NCBI RefSeq assembly: GCF_012911605.1
Contig: NZ_JAAMPT010000199.1
Location: 18,584-82,583, forward strand
DNA from: Flavobacterium solisilvae
GTDB taxonomy: Bacteria > Bacteroidota > Bacteroidia > Flavobacteriales > Flavobacteriaceae
DNA: 64,000 nt
Reading direction: 5' to 3'
Made by a program: the position numbers and the translations under genes. Below the pieces are notes generated by a model. That model saw only the letters and a list, made by a program, of their open reading frames with translations, had not been told where the DNA came from and made no database searches. How positions within the stretch are numbered: position 1 is the stretch's first letter; each line of letters begins with the position of its first letter. Positions 34,637 to 42,814 of this stretch are shown one piece after another.

Positions 34637-35670
34637 TGAAATTATTTTTCCACAAATTGTTCCATTGGGAATATTGGCCTTTTCAAATTGTTTACATTCC
34701 GATTTATTTTCTTTGGGCATTTTATGCGATAAAAGCACGAACGATTTTCTTCTTCAATGCTAGTAATCCAACCATGAAAAACGGCGGATTTATTATGGAT
34801 AGTAAGAAAGAAATTTATGGTTTAATTCCGCAGAAATTCTATCCCAAAACAGATTACATTAAAGAAGATTTACCTTTTGAGGAAGTCGAAAATATACTAA
34901 AAAAATCAAAAATTGATTTTCCTTTTATAACCAAACCAGATATTGGTTTACGCGGTTCGGCAGTGAAAAAAATTCAGAATATAGAAGACTTAAAAAACTA
35001 CCACACGAAAGCAAATTTTGATTATTTACTCCAAGAATTAATTCCTTTCCCAAATGAAGTTGGTATTTTCTATGTTCGTTTTCCAAATGAATTGCACGGA
35101 AAAATTACAGGAATTGTTGCCAAAGAATTTTTAATCGTTGAAGGCGATGGGAATGCAACCATTTTAGATTTAATTCTAAAAAATCCAAGATATGAACTCC
35201 AATTAAACGCATTGATGAAAGAATATGGTTGGGGTTTGAATGAAATTTTACAAAAGGGTGAAAAACGCAATTTAGTTCCTTATGGCAATCATGCTCGCGG
35301 TGCTAAATTTTTGGATTACAGCCATTTGATTTCTGAAAAATTGACTAAAGTTATTGATGAAATGTGTCTGCAAATGAATGAATTTTACTTTGGTCGCATG
35401 GATGTAATGTACAATTCTTGGGACGAACTTGAAGAAGGCAAAAACTTTCTGCTTGTAGAAGTGAACGGTGCAGCAAGCGAACCAACCCACATTTATGATC
35501 CAAAGCATTCCATCTTTTTTGCTTGGAAAGAATTAGCCAGACACATTTCGTATATGTATAAAATTAGTGTTCAAAATCACCAACGTGGTTTTCCGTATCT
35601 TACTCATAAAGAAGGAATGAAACAATATCGTTTGCATTTAGAACAGAGTAAAAAAATAGTTAATTTTTAA
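34636..35670 (+). CDS. ATP-grasp domain protein, D-Ala-D-Ala-ligase-like
   Basis: This 344-residue protein has an N-terminal hydrophobic or amphipathic stretch (FQIVYIPIYFLWAFYAIKA). An ATP-grasp-like region follows: FPFITKPDIGLRGSAVKKI with the conserved lysine and glycine loop, LLQELIPFPNEVGIFYVRFP, and FYFGRMDVMY...FLLVEVNGAASEP with the Mg-binding Glu/Asn. It should join a carboxylate to an amine with ATP, but the substrate is unknown; a cell-wall role cannot be claimed. It starts on the stop codon of the NRDE gene and ends the plus-strand run. A repeat element follows. Confidence 0.78.
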   Translation: MKLFFHKLFHWEYWPFQIVYIPIYFLWAFYAIKARTIFFFNASNPTMKNGGFIMDSKKEIYGLIPQKFYPKTDYIKEDLPFEEVENILKKSKIDFPFITKPDIGLRGSAVKKIQNIEDLKNYHTKANFDYLLQELIPFPNEVGIFYVRFPNELHGKITGIVAKEFLIVEGDGNATILDLILKNPRYELQLNALMKEYGWGLNEILQKGEKRNLVPYGNHARGAKFLDYSHLISEKLTKVIDEMCLQMNEFYFGRMDVMYNSWDELEEGKNFLLVEVNGAASEPTHIYDPKHSIFFAWKELARHISYMYKISVQNHQRGFPYLTHKEGMKQYRLHLEQSKKIVNF

Positions 35671-35690
35671 TTTGTAAAGCATTTTTATGT

Positions 35691-35756
35691 CATTCCGACG
35701 AAGGAGGAATCTCATAATTTTATTTTTTTTGATGTGATTTCTCCTTCGTCGAAATG
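35691..35756. repeat. REP-like inverted repeat
   Basis: CATTCCGACGAAGG and following bases (35691-35712) are mirrored at 35735-35756 with two or three mismatches, separated by an AT-rich loop. The outer sequence (GTCATTCC...GGAATCTCA) is the same as that of the elements at 63549-64000, so both belong to one dispersed repeat family. It could also terminate the upstream operon. Confidence 0.75.
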
Positions 35757-35776
35757 AAAAGTTAGTTTAAAAAAGT

Positions 35777-36415
35777 GTGATAAAAATAAAAAACATATTC
35801 ATAGGATTTTTAATCAGTTTCATTGGTTCAATTCCGTTGGGCTATTTGAATGTTGTTGGATATGATGTTTTTAAAAAATTTGGTATTAAAGAAACAGTAT
35901 TTTATCTGTTAGGTGTAATTTCGATTGAGTTTTTTGTAATTTATTTTACTTTGTTATTTGCTAATCAGTTAATTGCTAATCAGAAACTGCTAAAATTTAT
36001 CGAAGGATTTTCAGTTGTTTTTATGTTTGTTTTGGCTTTTGTTTTCTATACAAGCGCTTCTTCAGAAACGACAAATCCATCTGTTTTAGAACGATATGTA
36101 AACTATTCTCCGTTTGTAGTAGGATTGATTTTGAGTAGTTTAAACTTTATCCAAGTTCCGTTTTGGACGAGTTGGAATTTGTATTTATTGAATGGAAATT
36201 TTATCGAAATTTCTAAAAATAAAAAATATTTCTACGTTTTTGGAACTGTTTTTGGAACATTTTCAGGAATGCTAGTTTTGATTTTTTCACTTAACTACCT
36301 AACTTTAGAATTTGAATTCTTTAAACTGTTTTTATTCCAGTTTATTATTCCTATCGTTTTTGTAATATTGGGAATTTTTCAAGGATTTAAGTTTTATAAA
36401 AAATATTGTAAGTAG
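35777..36415 (+). CDS. LysE-like membrane transporter
   Basis: This 212-residue polytopic membrane protein has about six hydrophobic helices. The N-terminal helix FIGFLISFIGSIPLGYLNVV resembles the first helix of LysE/RhtB-type exporters, with the small-residue and proline pattern of that family. The frame begins with GTG 35777, and no ATG occurs in frame before the fourth helix, so GTG is the likely start. Substrate unknown; annotation as amino-acid exporter would be over-reach. It lies between a REP-like element and a convergent exported protein. Confidence 0.7.
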   Translation: MIKIKNIFIGFLISFIGSIPLGYLNVVGYDVFKKFGIKETVFYLLGVISIEFFVIYFTLLFANQLIANQKLLKFIEGFSVVFMFVLAFVFYTSASSETTNPSVLERYVNYSPFVVGLILSSLNFIQVPFWTSWNLYLLNGNFIEISKNKKYFYVFGTVFGTFSGMLVLIFSLNYLTLEFEFFKLFLFQFIIPIVFVILGIFQGFKFYKKYCK

Positions 36416-36427
36416 TTTGAGATGTTT

Positions 36428-36802
36428 TTATCCTATATATTTTTTATACACTTCTATCAATCCTGAATACCATTCTACTTTTTCATAATGAAATTCAATG
36501 GCAATTAGATTGTTTCTTTTTTTAATAATGCATTTTCCAGTAACATTAGCTTGATTGCCATTGATAGTATATTTAGTGTTGTCTTGCAATTTATTTTCAG
36601 TAAAAAGCGAATATACTTTTTGAGCAATTTCTTCTCTAATAGTTGGCTTGGAATTAAATGTACTAATGATGACTACATTTTTGGAACTTTTAGCAATTAA
36701 TTCCATTCCGTTGTAGCCATAATAGTAGGTTTGGATTTTTTTGCCGTCTTGTGCAAAAGCGATTTGAGTTAGCAAGAAAATGCTAAGAACCATTTTTTTC
36801 AT
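36428..36802 (-). CDS. Small exported protein, unknown function
   Basis: This 124-residue product has a signal peptide (MVLSIFLLTQIAFAQ). The mature 107 residues are predicted beta-rich with a Tyr-rich start (IQTYYYGYNGMELIAKSSKN) and contain a single cysteine (TGKCIIKK). I recognise no family. It is convergent with the LysE-like gene, 12 bp apart. The 255-bp gap upstream (36803-37057) holds only the gap terminator. Confidence 0.7.
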   Translation of the reverse strand: MKKMVLSIFLLTQIAFAQDGKKIQTYYYGYNGMELIAKSSKNVVIISTFNSKPTIREEIAQKVYSLFTENKLQDNTKYTINGNQANVTGKCIIKKRNNLIAIEFHYEKVEWYSGLIEVYKKYIG

Positions 36803-37000
36803 TAGTAGTTAGTTGAGTGGGTTGGTGTTACAATAGTATAAAATTAATTTTATCATTGCAATTTTTTTTCGCATTATTTAAACTAAAAAATCTTACTTAA
36901 TATGTCAAGTCTTGCTGTTTAACGATTTTGAATGTTTTTTAGCGGAATTATTTGGTTTAAAAGTAAGTTTAAGTTTATGATTTTTAAATAAAGACATAAA

Positions 37001-37033
37001 AAAACCGTCTCGTTATAACGCGACGGTTTTTAC
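37001..37033 (-). terminator. Intrinsic terminator after gap
   Basis: AAAACCGTC (37001-37009) pairs with GACGGTTTT (37022-37030), extended inward by CG/CG with one mismatch. A-rich sequence on the left gives a U-tract on the minus strand. Confidence 0.85.
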
Positions 37034-37057
37034 TTGAACTAATAATTTCTTTTTCTA

Positions 37058-38506
37058 CTAATAGTAAGTATAGCGTCTTACTTTTGCTATGTATTTAGCC
37101 AAACGAATTACTTGATGACTATAACCGTATTCGTTGTCATACCAAACATACATTACGATGCTTTTTCCATCGGGAGAAACAATCGTAGCATTGCTATCAT
37201 AAATGGATGGTTGCGCAGATCCAACTATATCTGATGAAACCAATTCGTTGTTTAATGAATATCTGATTTGTTCTACAAGATTGCCTTCTAAAGCATATTT
37301 TTTCATGATTGAATTTACTTCTTCTAGTGAAGTTTCTTTTTCAACTTCTAAATTCAAAACAACCAACGAACCATTTGGAACAGGAACACGAATAGCATTT
37401 GAAGTTAATTTTCCAGCTAAACTCGGTAATGCTTTTGCAACAGCACTTCCAGCACCAGTTTCGGTGATAACCATGTTTAATGCTGCTGAACGACCACGAC
37501 GGTATTTTTTGTGCATATTGTCAACCAAATTTTGGTCATTAGTATAAGCATGTATCGTTTCGATATGACCTTTTACCACGCCAAGCGTTTCTTCGATAAC
37601 GGCTAAAACTGGCGTAATAGCATTGGTTGTACACGAAGCGGCTGAATAGATAGTTACATCGTCAGGATTATAATCTTCGTGGTTAACACCATAAACAATG
37701 TTTGGAATACCTTTTCCTGGTGCTGTTAATAATACCTTTTCAACACCTTTTGAAGTTAAATGTCTTTTCAGAGCTTCTTCTGTGGTATATGCACCAGTAT
37801 TGTCGATTAATAATGCATCGTCAATTCCATATTGAGTATAATCAATTTCTTCGGGAGAATTTGCAGTAATGATGTGAACGGTTGTTCCGTTGATAATTAA
37901 CGCATTGTTTTCGATATCAGCAGAAACCGAACCTTCAAAATCGCCGTGAACCGAATCGTATCGTAATAATGAAGCTCTTTTTTCTAAAAGAACGGCATCA
38001 TTTTTATCTCTAGTAACGATTGCTCTAAGACGAAGTTGTTGTCCTTTTCCAATTTTGCTCATCATTTCGCGAGCTAACAATCGACCAATTCTACCAAAAC
38101 CATACAGTACAACGTCTTTTGGTTTTTGGATTTTAAACTCTTTGGCATTTCTTAATTTGTCGATAACAAAAGCTTTGCTATCGTTGTATTTATTATCTTC
38201 TAAATGATATTCATAAGTCAATTTTCCAATGTCAATTCGCGATGGCGGTAAATCTAGATTTTGAATAGCTTGTGCAATTTCAACAGAATCAAAAATATTG
38301 ATTGGTTTGTTTACGAATTCGCATGCATATTCGTGAAAATTAATGATGTCACTAACGTTTCTATCGATTAATTGATTTCTAAAAAGAACTAATTCAATGG
38401 ATTTGTCGTACCATAAATCGCTAATGATTTTAATTAGTTCAACGCCTGCCTTTCGACGATCAGCTTGAAAGGATAATTCTTTTTCGTATGAATTGTGATT
38501 ACTCAT
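37058..38506 (-). CDS. gap: Glyceraldehyde-3-phosphate dehydrogenase, long form
   Basis: This 482-residue NAD(P)-dependent enzyme of glycolysis/gluconeogenesis has its Rossmann motif at YGFGRIGR and catalytic Cys292 in SAASCTTNAITPV. Substrate residues are in ETIHAYTNDQNLVDN, RRGRSAALNMV and VWYDNEYGYSHQV. About 130 extra residues precede the dehydrogenase fold (helical, charged, containing LVLFRNQLIDRN). This long form is known from Bacteroidetes; the extension's role is not established. A -7-like TATTTTTG (minus strand, 38546-38553) lies about 40 bp upstream. Confidence 0.95.
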   Translation of the reverse strand: MSNHNSYEKELSFQADRRKAGVELIKIISDLWYDKSIELVLFRNQLIDRNVSDIINFHEYACEFVNKPINIFDSVEIAQAIQNLDLPPSRIDIGKLTYEYHLEDNKYNDSKAFVIDKLRNAKEFKIQKPKDVVLYGFGRIGRLLAREMMSKIGKGQQLRLRAIVTRDKNDAVLLEKRASLLRYDSVHGDFEGSVSADIENNALIINGTTVHIITANSPEEIDYTQYGIDDALLIDNTGAYTTEEALKRHLTSKGVEKVLLTAPGKGIPNIVYGVNHEDYNPDDVTIYSAASCTTNAITPVLAVIEETLGVVKGHIETIHAYTNDQNLVDNMHKKYRRGRSAALNMVITETGAGSAVAKALPSLAGKLTSNAIRVPVPNGSLVVLNLEVEKETSLEEVNSIMKKYALEGNLVEQIRYSLNNELVSSDIVGSAQPSIYDSNATIVSPDGKSIVMYVWYDNEYGYSHQVIRLAKYIAKVRRYTYY

Positions 38507-38545
38507 AAAAAGATAAGTTTAAGTTGTGTGAATTAAATTTTGGCG

Positions 38546-38553
38546 CAAAAATA
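38546..38553 (-). promoter_or_regulatory. -7 box for gap
   Basis: On the minus strand 38553-38546 reads TATTTTTG, matching TAnnTTTG. No TTG was found at the proper distance, so only the -7 element is supported. The predicted leader is about 35 nt. Confidence 0.4.
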
Positions 38554-38604
38554 GTATAATCAAGTTACTAACGAAAACGATTTCGTTAAAATTTTTAAAT
38601 AAAA

Positions 38605-38632
38605 AAAACCAACCCACGAATGGATTGGTTTT
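38605..38632 (-). terminator. Intrinsic terminator after the htrA gene
   Basis: AAAACCAACCCA (38605-38616) and TGGATTGGTTTT (38621-38632) form a 12-bp stem with one mismatch and a 4-nt loop, with an A-tract on the left that is a U-tract in the transcript. Confidence 0.85.
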
Positions 38633-38653
38633 TCAACCTTTTATACTTAACTT

Positions 38654-40042
38654 TTATTGGATAATAACTTGGGATAATTGTCCCATTCTGTTAATCATTT
38701 GAATGCTAATACTTTTATCTTCACCTTTTCTATTTAAAAAAGTAGAAATGGTTTCTACATCAGTTGCTTTTTGATCATCAACTTTTAAAATAATATTTCC
38801 TTTCAATTGATTCTGATAAGGTTTCAAAGCATCGCTGGTTACATCTTTGATTTTTACGCCATAATCAATCCCGTATTTCTTTTTGTCTGAGGAATTAATA
38901 TCTTCCAATTCTAAACCTTTGAATTCGGTGTTGAATAACTCTTTTTTGACCAAAGTAACTGGAACAACTTTTGTTTTTCCATCGCGAACAAAGGTAACTT
39001 GTACTTTGTCATCTGGTCGTTTTGAATTGATGTAACCTGATAATTCAGCAAAAGTGTTTATTTTTTGATTATCTAATTTTTTAATGATATCGCCTTTTTG
39101 CAAACCTGCTTTTTCGGCTCCTGAATTTTTAGAAACGCTACTTACATAAAATCCTTCGGTTTCTTCAATGCCAATTTCTTTGGAAACTTTGCTGTTCAGT
39201 TCGCCACCTTCAACACCTAGAATTCCTCTTTGAACGTTTCCATATTCCATTAAATCTTCGATGATTTTTCTAGTAATATTTGAAGGAACAGCAAACGAGT
39301 AACCAGCATAACTTCCTGTTGGTGATGAAATCATAGTGTTAATTCCAACCAATTCGCCACGAGTGTTAACCAAAGCACCGCCAGAATTTCCAGGATTTAC
39401 AGCGGCATCAGTTTGAATAAACGATTGAATTCCGCGTGTGTCAAGATTTCTGGCTTTCGCCGAAACAATTCCGGCAGTTACCGTTGAATTCAAATTATAA
39501 GGATTTCCAACCGCTAAAACCCATTCGCCAACTTTCACAGCATCAGAATCGGCAAAAGTGGAATAAGGTAATTTTTCATCGGCATCAATTTTTAACAGTG
39601 CAATATCCATTTTAGAATCGGTTCCAATGAGTTTTGCTTTGTATGATTTGTTGTTGTTTAGTGTTACTTCTAGTTCGGTTGCGTCTTTAATCACGTGATT
39701 ATTGGTTACAATATAACCATCTTCCGAAATGATAACGCCCGAACCAGTTCCAACTTGTTCTTGTTGTTGTCCGCCGCGCGAACCATAAAAATATTCTAAT
39801 ATTGGATTGTATACCGTTCTAACCGAAACATTTTTTACGTGAACAACCGAGTGAACTGCGTTTTCGGCAGCTGCAGTAAAATCGATAGCTTCACCGTTTA
39901 AACCAACCGTTCTTCCAAATGAATTGGTTGAAGTTGTTACAATTGAATTTCGATTGTCTTTTTCGATAAATAATTTGTATGCGCCAAGAGTCGTTGCGCC
40001 ACTAAGTAAAGAAACTAAAAATAAACTCGATAACTGTTTCAT
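38654..40042 (-). CDS. htrA: DegP/HtrA-like periplasmic serine protease with two PDZ domains
   Basis: This 462-residue envelope quality-control protease has an N-terminal signal or anchor (LSSLFLVSLLSGATTLGAY). The catalytic triad is H116 in TNNHVIKDA, D146 in KMDIALLKI and S220 in NPGNSGGAL. PDZ1 follows (GFYVSSVSKNSGAEKAGLQ, then GDIIKKLDNQKI) and a shorter PDZ2 region closes the protein (KGNIILKVDDQKA). A Gly/Gln stretch (GSRGGQQQEQVG) marks the LA loop. It degrades or chaperones misfolded envelope proteins. Divergent from dapF. Confidence 0.94.
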   Translation of the reverse strand: MKQLSSLFLVSLLSGATTLGAYKLFIEKDNRNSIVTTSTNSFGRTVGLNGEAIDFTAAAENAVHSVVHVKNVSVRTVYNPILEYFYGSRGGQQQEQVGTGSGVIISEDGYIVTNNHVIKDATELEVTLNNNKSYKAKLIGTDSKMDIALLKIDADEKLPYSTFADSDAVKVGEWVLAVGNPYNLNSTVTAGIVSAKARNLDTRGIQSFIQTDAAVNPGNSGGALVNTRGELVGINTMISSPTGSYAGYSFAVPSNITRKIIEDLMEYGNVQRGILGVEGGELNSKVSKEIGIEETEGFYVSSVSKNSGAEKAGLQKGDIIKKLDNQKINTFAELSGYINSKRPDDKVQVTFVRDGKTKVVPVTLVKKELFNTEFKGLELEDINSSDKKKYGIDYGVKIKDVTSDALKPYQNQLKGNIILKVDDQKATDVETISTFLNRKGEDKSISIQMINRMGQLSQVIIQ

Positions 40043-40163
40043 TGTGTTTACTATTTTTGAATTATTTTAAAGTAAAATTATAATTTTAACAAATCTGACA
40101 AATATCTTTTAACGCTCGTTTAACAGAGTTTAACTTCTCTTTAATATTTCATATCTTTATACC

Positions 40164-40946
40164 ATGAAAATTAAGTTTTATAAATATCAAGGAACAGGCA
40201 ATGACTTTGTCATGATTGATAATCGTCAAAATATTTTTTCCAAAAATAATACCAAATTAATTGAAGAATTATGTGATAGACGTTTTGGCATTGGTGCTGA
40301 CGGTTTGATTTTATTAGAAAATGACAATTCGACAGATTTTAAAATGGTTTATTACAATTCTGATGGAAACGAAAGCTCAATGTGTGGCAATGGCGGACGA
40401 TGTTTAGTAGCTTTTGCTAAAAAAATGAATGTGATAAACAACGAAACTACTTTTATTGCAACCGATGGTTTACATCATGCTACCATTTCTGAAAACGGAA
40501 TTGTTTCACTACAAATGAAAGACGTTGACCAAATAAATATTCAATCGGATTATGTTTTTTTAAATACTGGTTCTCCACATCATGTAACGTTGGTTGAAGA
40601 TTTGGAACATTTTGATGTAGCAACTAACGGAGCTAAAATCCGTTACAGCGATTTGTATGGAAAAGCGGGAAGCAACGTTAATTTTGTTAATCAAATTAAC
40701 GAAAATCATTTTGCCGTTCGAACCTATGAACGTGGAGTAGAAGATGAAACCTTGTCATGTGGAACTGGCGTAACTGCGGTTGCGATTGCTATGAATGCTA
40801 TAGGAAAAACAACAGCAAACCAAATCGAATTGGATGTTCAAGGTGGAAAACTAGAAGTTTCTTTTGAAAAAAACAATGGAGTTTACAGTAACGTGCATTT
40901 AATTGGTCCAGCGACTTTTGTTTTTGAAGGCGAAGTTGATTTTTGA
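40164..40946 (+). CDS. dapF: Diaminopimelate epimerase
   Basis: This 260-residue cofactor-independent epimerase converts LL- to meso-diaminopimelate for lysine and peptidoglycan. The two catalytic cysteines are in NESSMCGNGGRC and ETLSCGTGVTA. The N-terminal substrate motif GTGNDFVMIDNR is present. Length is slightly short for the family (about 265-275) but all motifs are there. A GNAT gene follows after 37 bp and then mltG, likely one transcription unit. Confidence 0.96.
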   Translation: MKIKFYKYQGTGNDFVMIDNRQNIFSKNNTKLIEELCDRRFGIGADGLILLENDNSTDFKMVYYNSDGNESSMCGNGGRCLVAFAKKMNVINNETTFIATDGLHHATISENGIVSLQMKDVDQINIQSDYVFLNTGSPHHVTLVEDLEHFDVATNGAKIRYSDLYGKAGSNVNFVNQINENHFAVRTYERGVEDETLSCGTGVTAVAIAMNAIGKTTANQIELDVQGGKLEVSFEKNNGVYSNVHLIGPATFVFEGEVDF

Positions 40947-40983
40947 TTGAAGAATAACGATTGATGATTTTAGATTTTTATAA

Positions 40984-41514
40984 ATGACAACTTTAAAAGG
41001 ACAAAATATTTATCTGCGTGCGCTTGAACCCGAAGATTTGGAGTTTGTTTATGCCATAGAAAACGATGAAACCATATGGGAAGTTAGTAATACGCAAACA
41101 CCTTACAGCAAATTTCTCATCAGACAATATCTAGAAAATGCACATCAAGATATTTATGAAGCTAAACAACTTCGTTTAGCTATTTGTAAAAATCAAACTT
41201 CAGAAGCTATTGGTTTGATTGATTTATTTGATTTTGATGCCAAAAATAAACGTGCTGGCGTTGGCATTATTATTCAAAATGAAATCGATAGAAATTCGGG
41301 TTTTGGTAAAGAAGCACTTTCATTAGTGATAGAGTATTCGTTCAAACAATTGCAATTGCATCAATTATATGCCAATATTGGAACCGAAAATATAGCCAGT
41401 ATTTCACTTTTTACTACATTTGGGTTTCAAAAAATAGGAACAAAAAAAGATTGGAATTTGCACAACAGAAAATTCTCTGACGAAGCATTATTTCAATTAA
41501 TCAATCAAAAATAG
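40984..41514 (+). CDS. GNAT-family N-acetyltransferase (RimJ/RimL-like)
   Basis: This 176-residue cytoplasmic acetyltransferase starts with LKGQNIYLRALEPEDLEFVY, typical of the RimJ/RimL subgroup. The acetyl-CoA loop appears as DRNSGFGKEALSLVIEYSF, and the last part has NIASISLFTTFGFQKIGTKK. The substrate may be a protein N-terminus, an amino sugar or a polyamine and cannot be read from the sequence. It lies between dapF and mltG with short gaps (37 and 12 bp). Confidence 0.85.
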   Translation: MTTLKGQNIYLRALEPEDLEFVYAIENDETIWEVSNTQTPYSKFLIRQYLENAHQDIYEAKQLRLAICKNQTSEAIGLIDLFDFDAKNKRAGVGIIIQNEIDRNSGFGKEALSLVIEYSFKQLQLHQLYANIGTENIASISLFTTFGFQKIGTKKDWNLHNRKFSDEALFQLINQK

Positions 41515-41526
41515 AAATCATTTACA

Positions 41527-42555
41527 ATGCAAAAATCAAAAGTTATTAAAGTCATCATCGGGCTTTTTTTAGTAGCCGTTTTGGCTGTTTTTTTTCTTTT
41601 TTTTACCAATAATACACAACTCGAAAAAGAAGAGTTTTTTGTTGAAATTCCAACAGGTTCAACCTATGATGATGTCAAGAAAATCATTTCGCCTTATGTA
41701 AAAAGCATGAGCAGTTTTGAAATCATGGCAAAACTACGTTCGTATCCAGACCATGTAAAACCAGGACGATTTTTACTAAAAAAAGGCATGAATACCTTTC
41801 AAATAGTTGGTGCGATGCGAAGAAATGTTCCAGTGGATTTGGCTTTTAATAATCAAGAACGATTGGAAAATCTTTGCGAACGATTGAGTTCTCAAATTGA
41901 ACCTGATACAACAAAATTATTGGCGGCGTTTAGAGATACTGATTTTTTACAAAAAAATGGTTTTTCAAACGAAACTGTTTTTGCCATGTTTTTGCCAAAT
42001 ACCTATCAAGTATATTGGAATATTTCGGCAGAAAAATTTAGAGATAAAATGCTCGAAGAATACAATAAATTTTGGAACAAAGACCGAATTGCCAAAGCCA
42101 CAGCGCTTAATTTAACTCCAGTTCAAGTAATAACTTTAGCATCTATTGTACAAAAGGAATCTGCTAAAAAGAGTGAACGACCAACCGTTGCAGGTGTTTA
42201 TCTGAATAGATTAGCAAAAGAAATGCCTTTGCAAGCTGATCCAACCGTAATTTATGCTTTAAAATTAAGAGACAACGATTTTAACCAAGTGATTAAACGT
42301 GTTTTGTATAACGATTTGTTCATCGCTTCACCTTATAATACCTATCAAAATACAGGTTTGCCTCCAGGACCAATTGCAATGCCTGATGTTGATGCTATTG
42401 ATGCGGTTTTAAATGCCGAGAAACACGACTATATCTATTTTTGTGCAAGTGTTGAAAAATTTGGTTATCATGTTTTTGCCTCTACATATGAAGCACATCA
42501 AGTAAATGCAAAAAAATATTCTGAATGGATGAACGCTCAAGGAACGAAAAGATAA
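41527..42555 (+). CDS. mltG: Endolytic murein transglycosylase
   Basis: This 342-residue single-pass inner-membrane protein has one N-terminal transmembrane helix (VIIGLFLVAVLAVFFLFF), a LysM-like subdomain and the YceG catalytic domain. That domain shows ITLASIVQKESAKKSERPTVA with the catalytic glutamate, MPLQADPTVIYAL and YNTYQNTGLPPGPIAMP. It cuts nascent glycan strands and helps set their length. Length is normal. It follows the GNAT gene by 12 bp. Confidence 0.95.
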   Translation: MQKSKVIKVIIGLFLVAVLAVFFLFFTNNTQLEKEEFFVEIPTGSTYDDVKKIISPYVKSMSSFEIMAKLRSYPDHVKPGRFLLKKGMNTFQIVGAMRRNVPVDLAFNNQERLENLCERLSSQIEPDTTKLLAAFRDTDFLQKNGFSNETVFAMFLPNTYQVYWNISAEKFRDKMLEEYNKFWNKDRIAKATALNLTPVQVITLASIVQKESAKKSERPTVAGVYLNRLAKEMPLQADPTVIYALKLRDNDFNQVIKRVLYNDLFIASPYNTYQNTGLPPGPIAMPDVDAIDAVLNAEKHDYIYFCASVEKFGYHVFASTYEAHQVNAKKYSEWMNAQGTKR

Positions 42556-42566
42556 TGTTAAAATAG

Positions 42567-42596
42567 TTGAAAATTAGCTAAATAAATGTAAATTTG
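42567..42596 (+). promoter_or_regulatory. Promoter TTG-N19-TAAATTTG for a 55-residue ORF
   Basis: TTG (42567-42569), 19 nt, TAAATTTG (42589-42596) fits the consensus exactly. The expected start of transcription is a few bases before ATG 42610. Confidence 0.65.
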
Positions 42597-42609
42597 AATA
42601 AAAAGCAGT

Positions 42610-42777
42610 ATGACGATTATCATCAAAAATAAGACTTCCAAAATAGAACTTGAAAAATTATTGTTGAAGTTTGCAAAATCTAAATCTAAAAAATCTTTAA
42701 GAAATGTTTTTGGTAAAAATACTATTAAAGGTGACGCACTTTCTATTCAAAAAAAGATGAGAAATGAATGGGATTGA
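42610..42777 (+). CDS. Small 55-residue basic protein, possibly an orphan antitoxin
   Basis: ATG 42610 to TGA 42777 encodes 55 residues starting MTIIIKNKTSKIELEKLLLK and ending IQKKMRNEWD. It is lysine-rich, has no signal peptide and no cysteine. The pattern of a short beta-strand, a helix and a C-terminal R-x-E-W resembles small Bacteroidetes antitoxin-like proteins, but no toxin gene is adjacent, so this is a weak suggestion. An exact promoter directly upstream (42567-42596) supports real expression. Confidence 0.65.
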   Translation: MTIIIKNKTSKIELEKLLLKFAKSKSKKSLRNVFGKNTIKGDALSIQKKMRNEWD

Positions 42778-42814
42778 TTTTTTTACTTTTATTGAAAACA
42801 GTTAAAATACTTTG

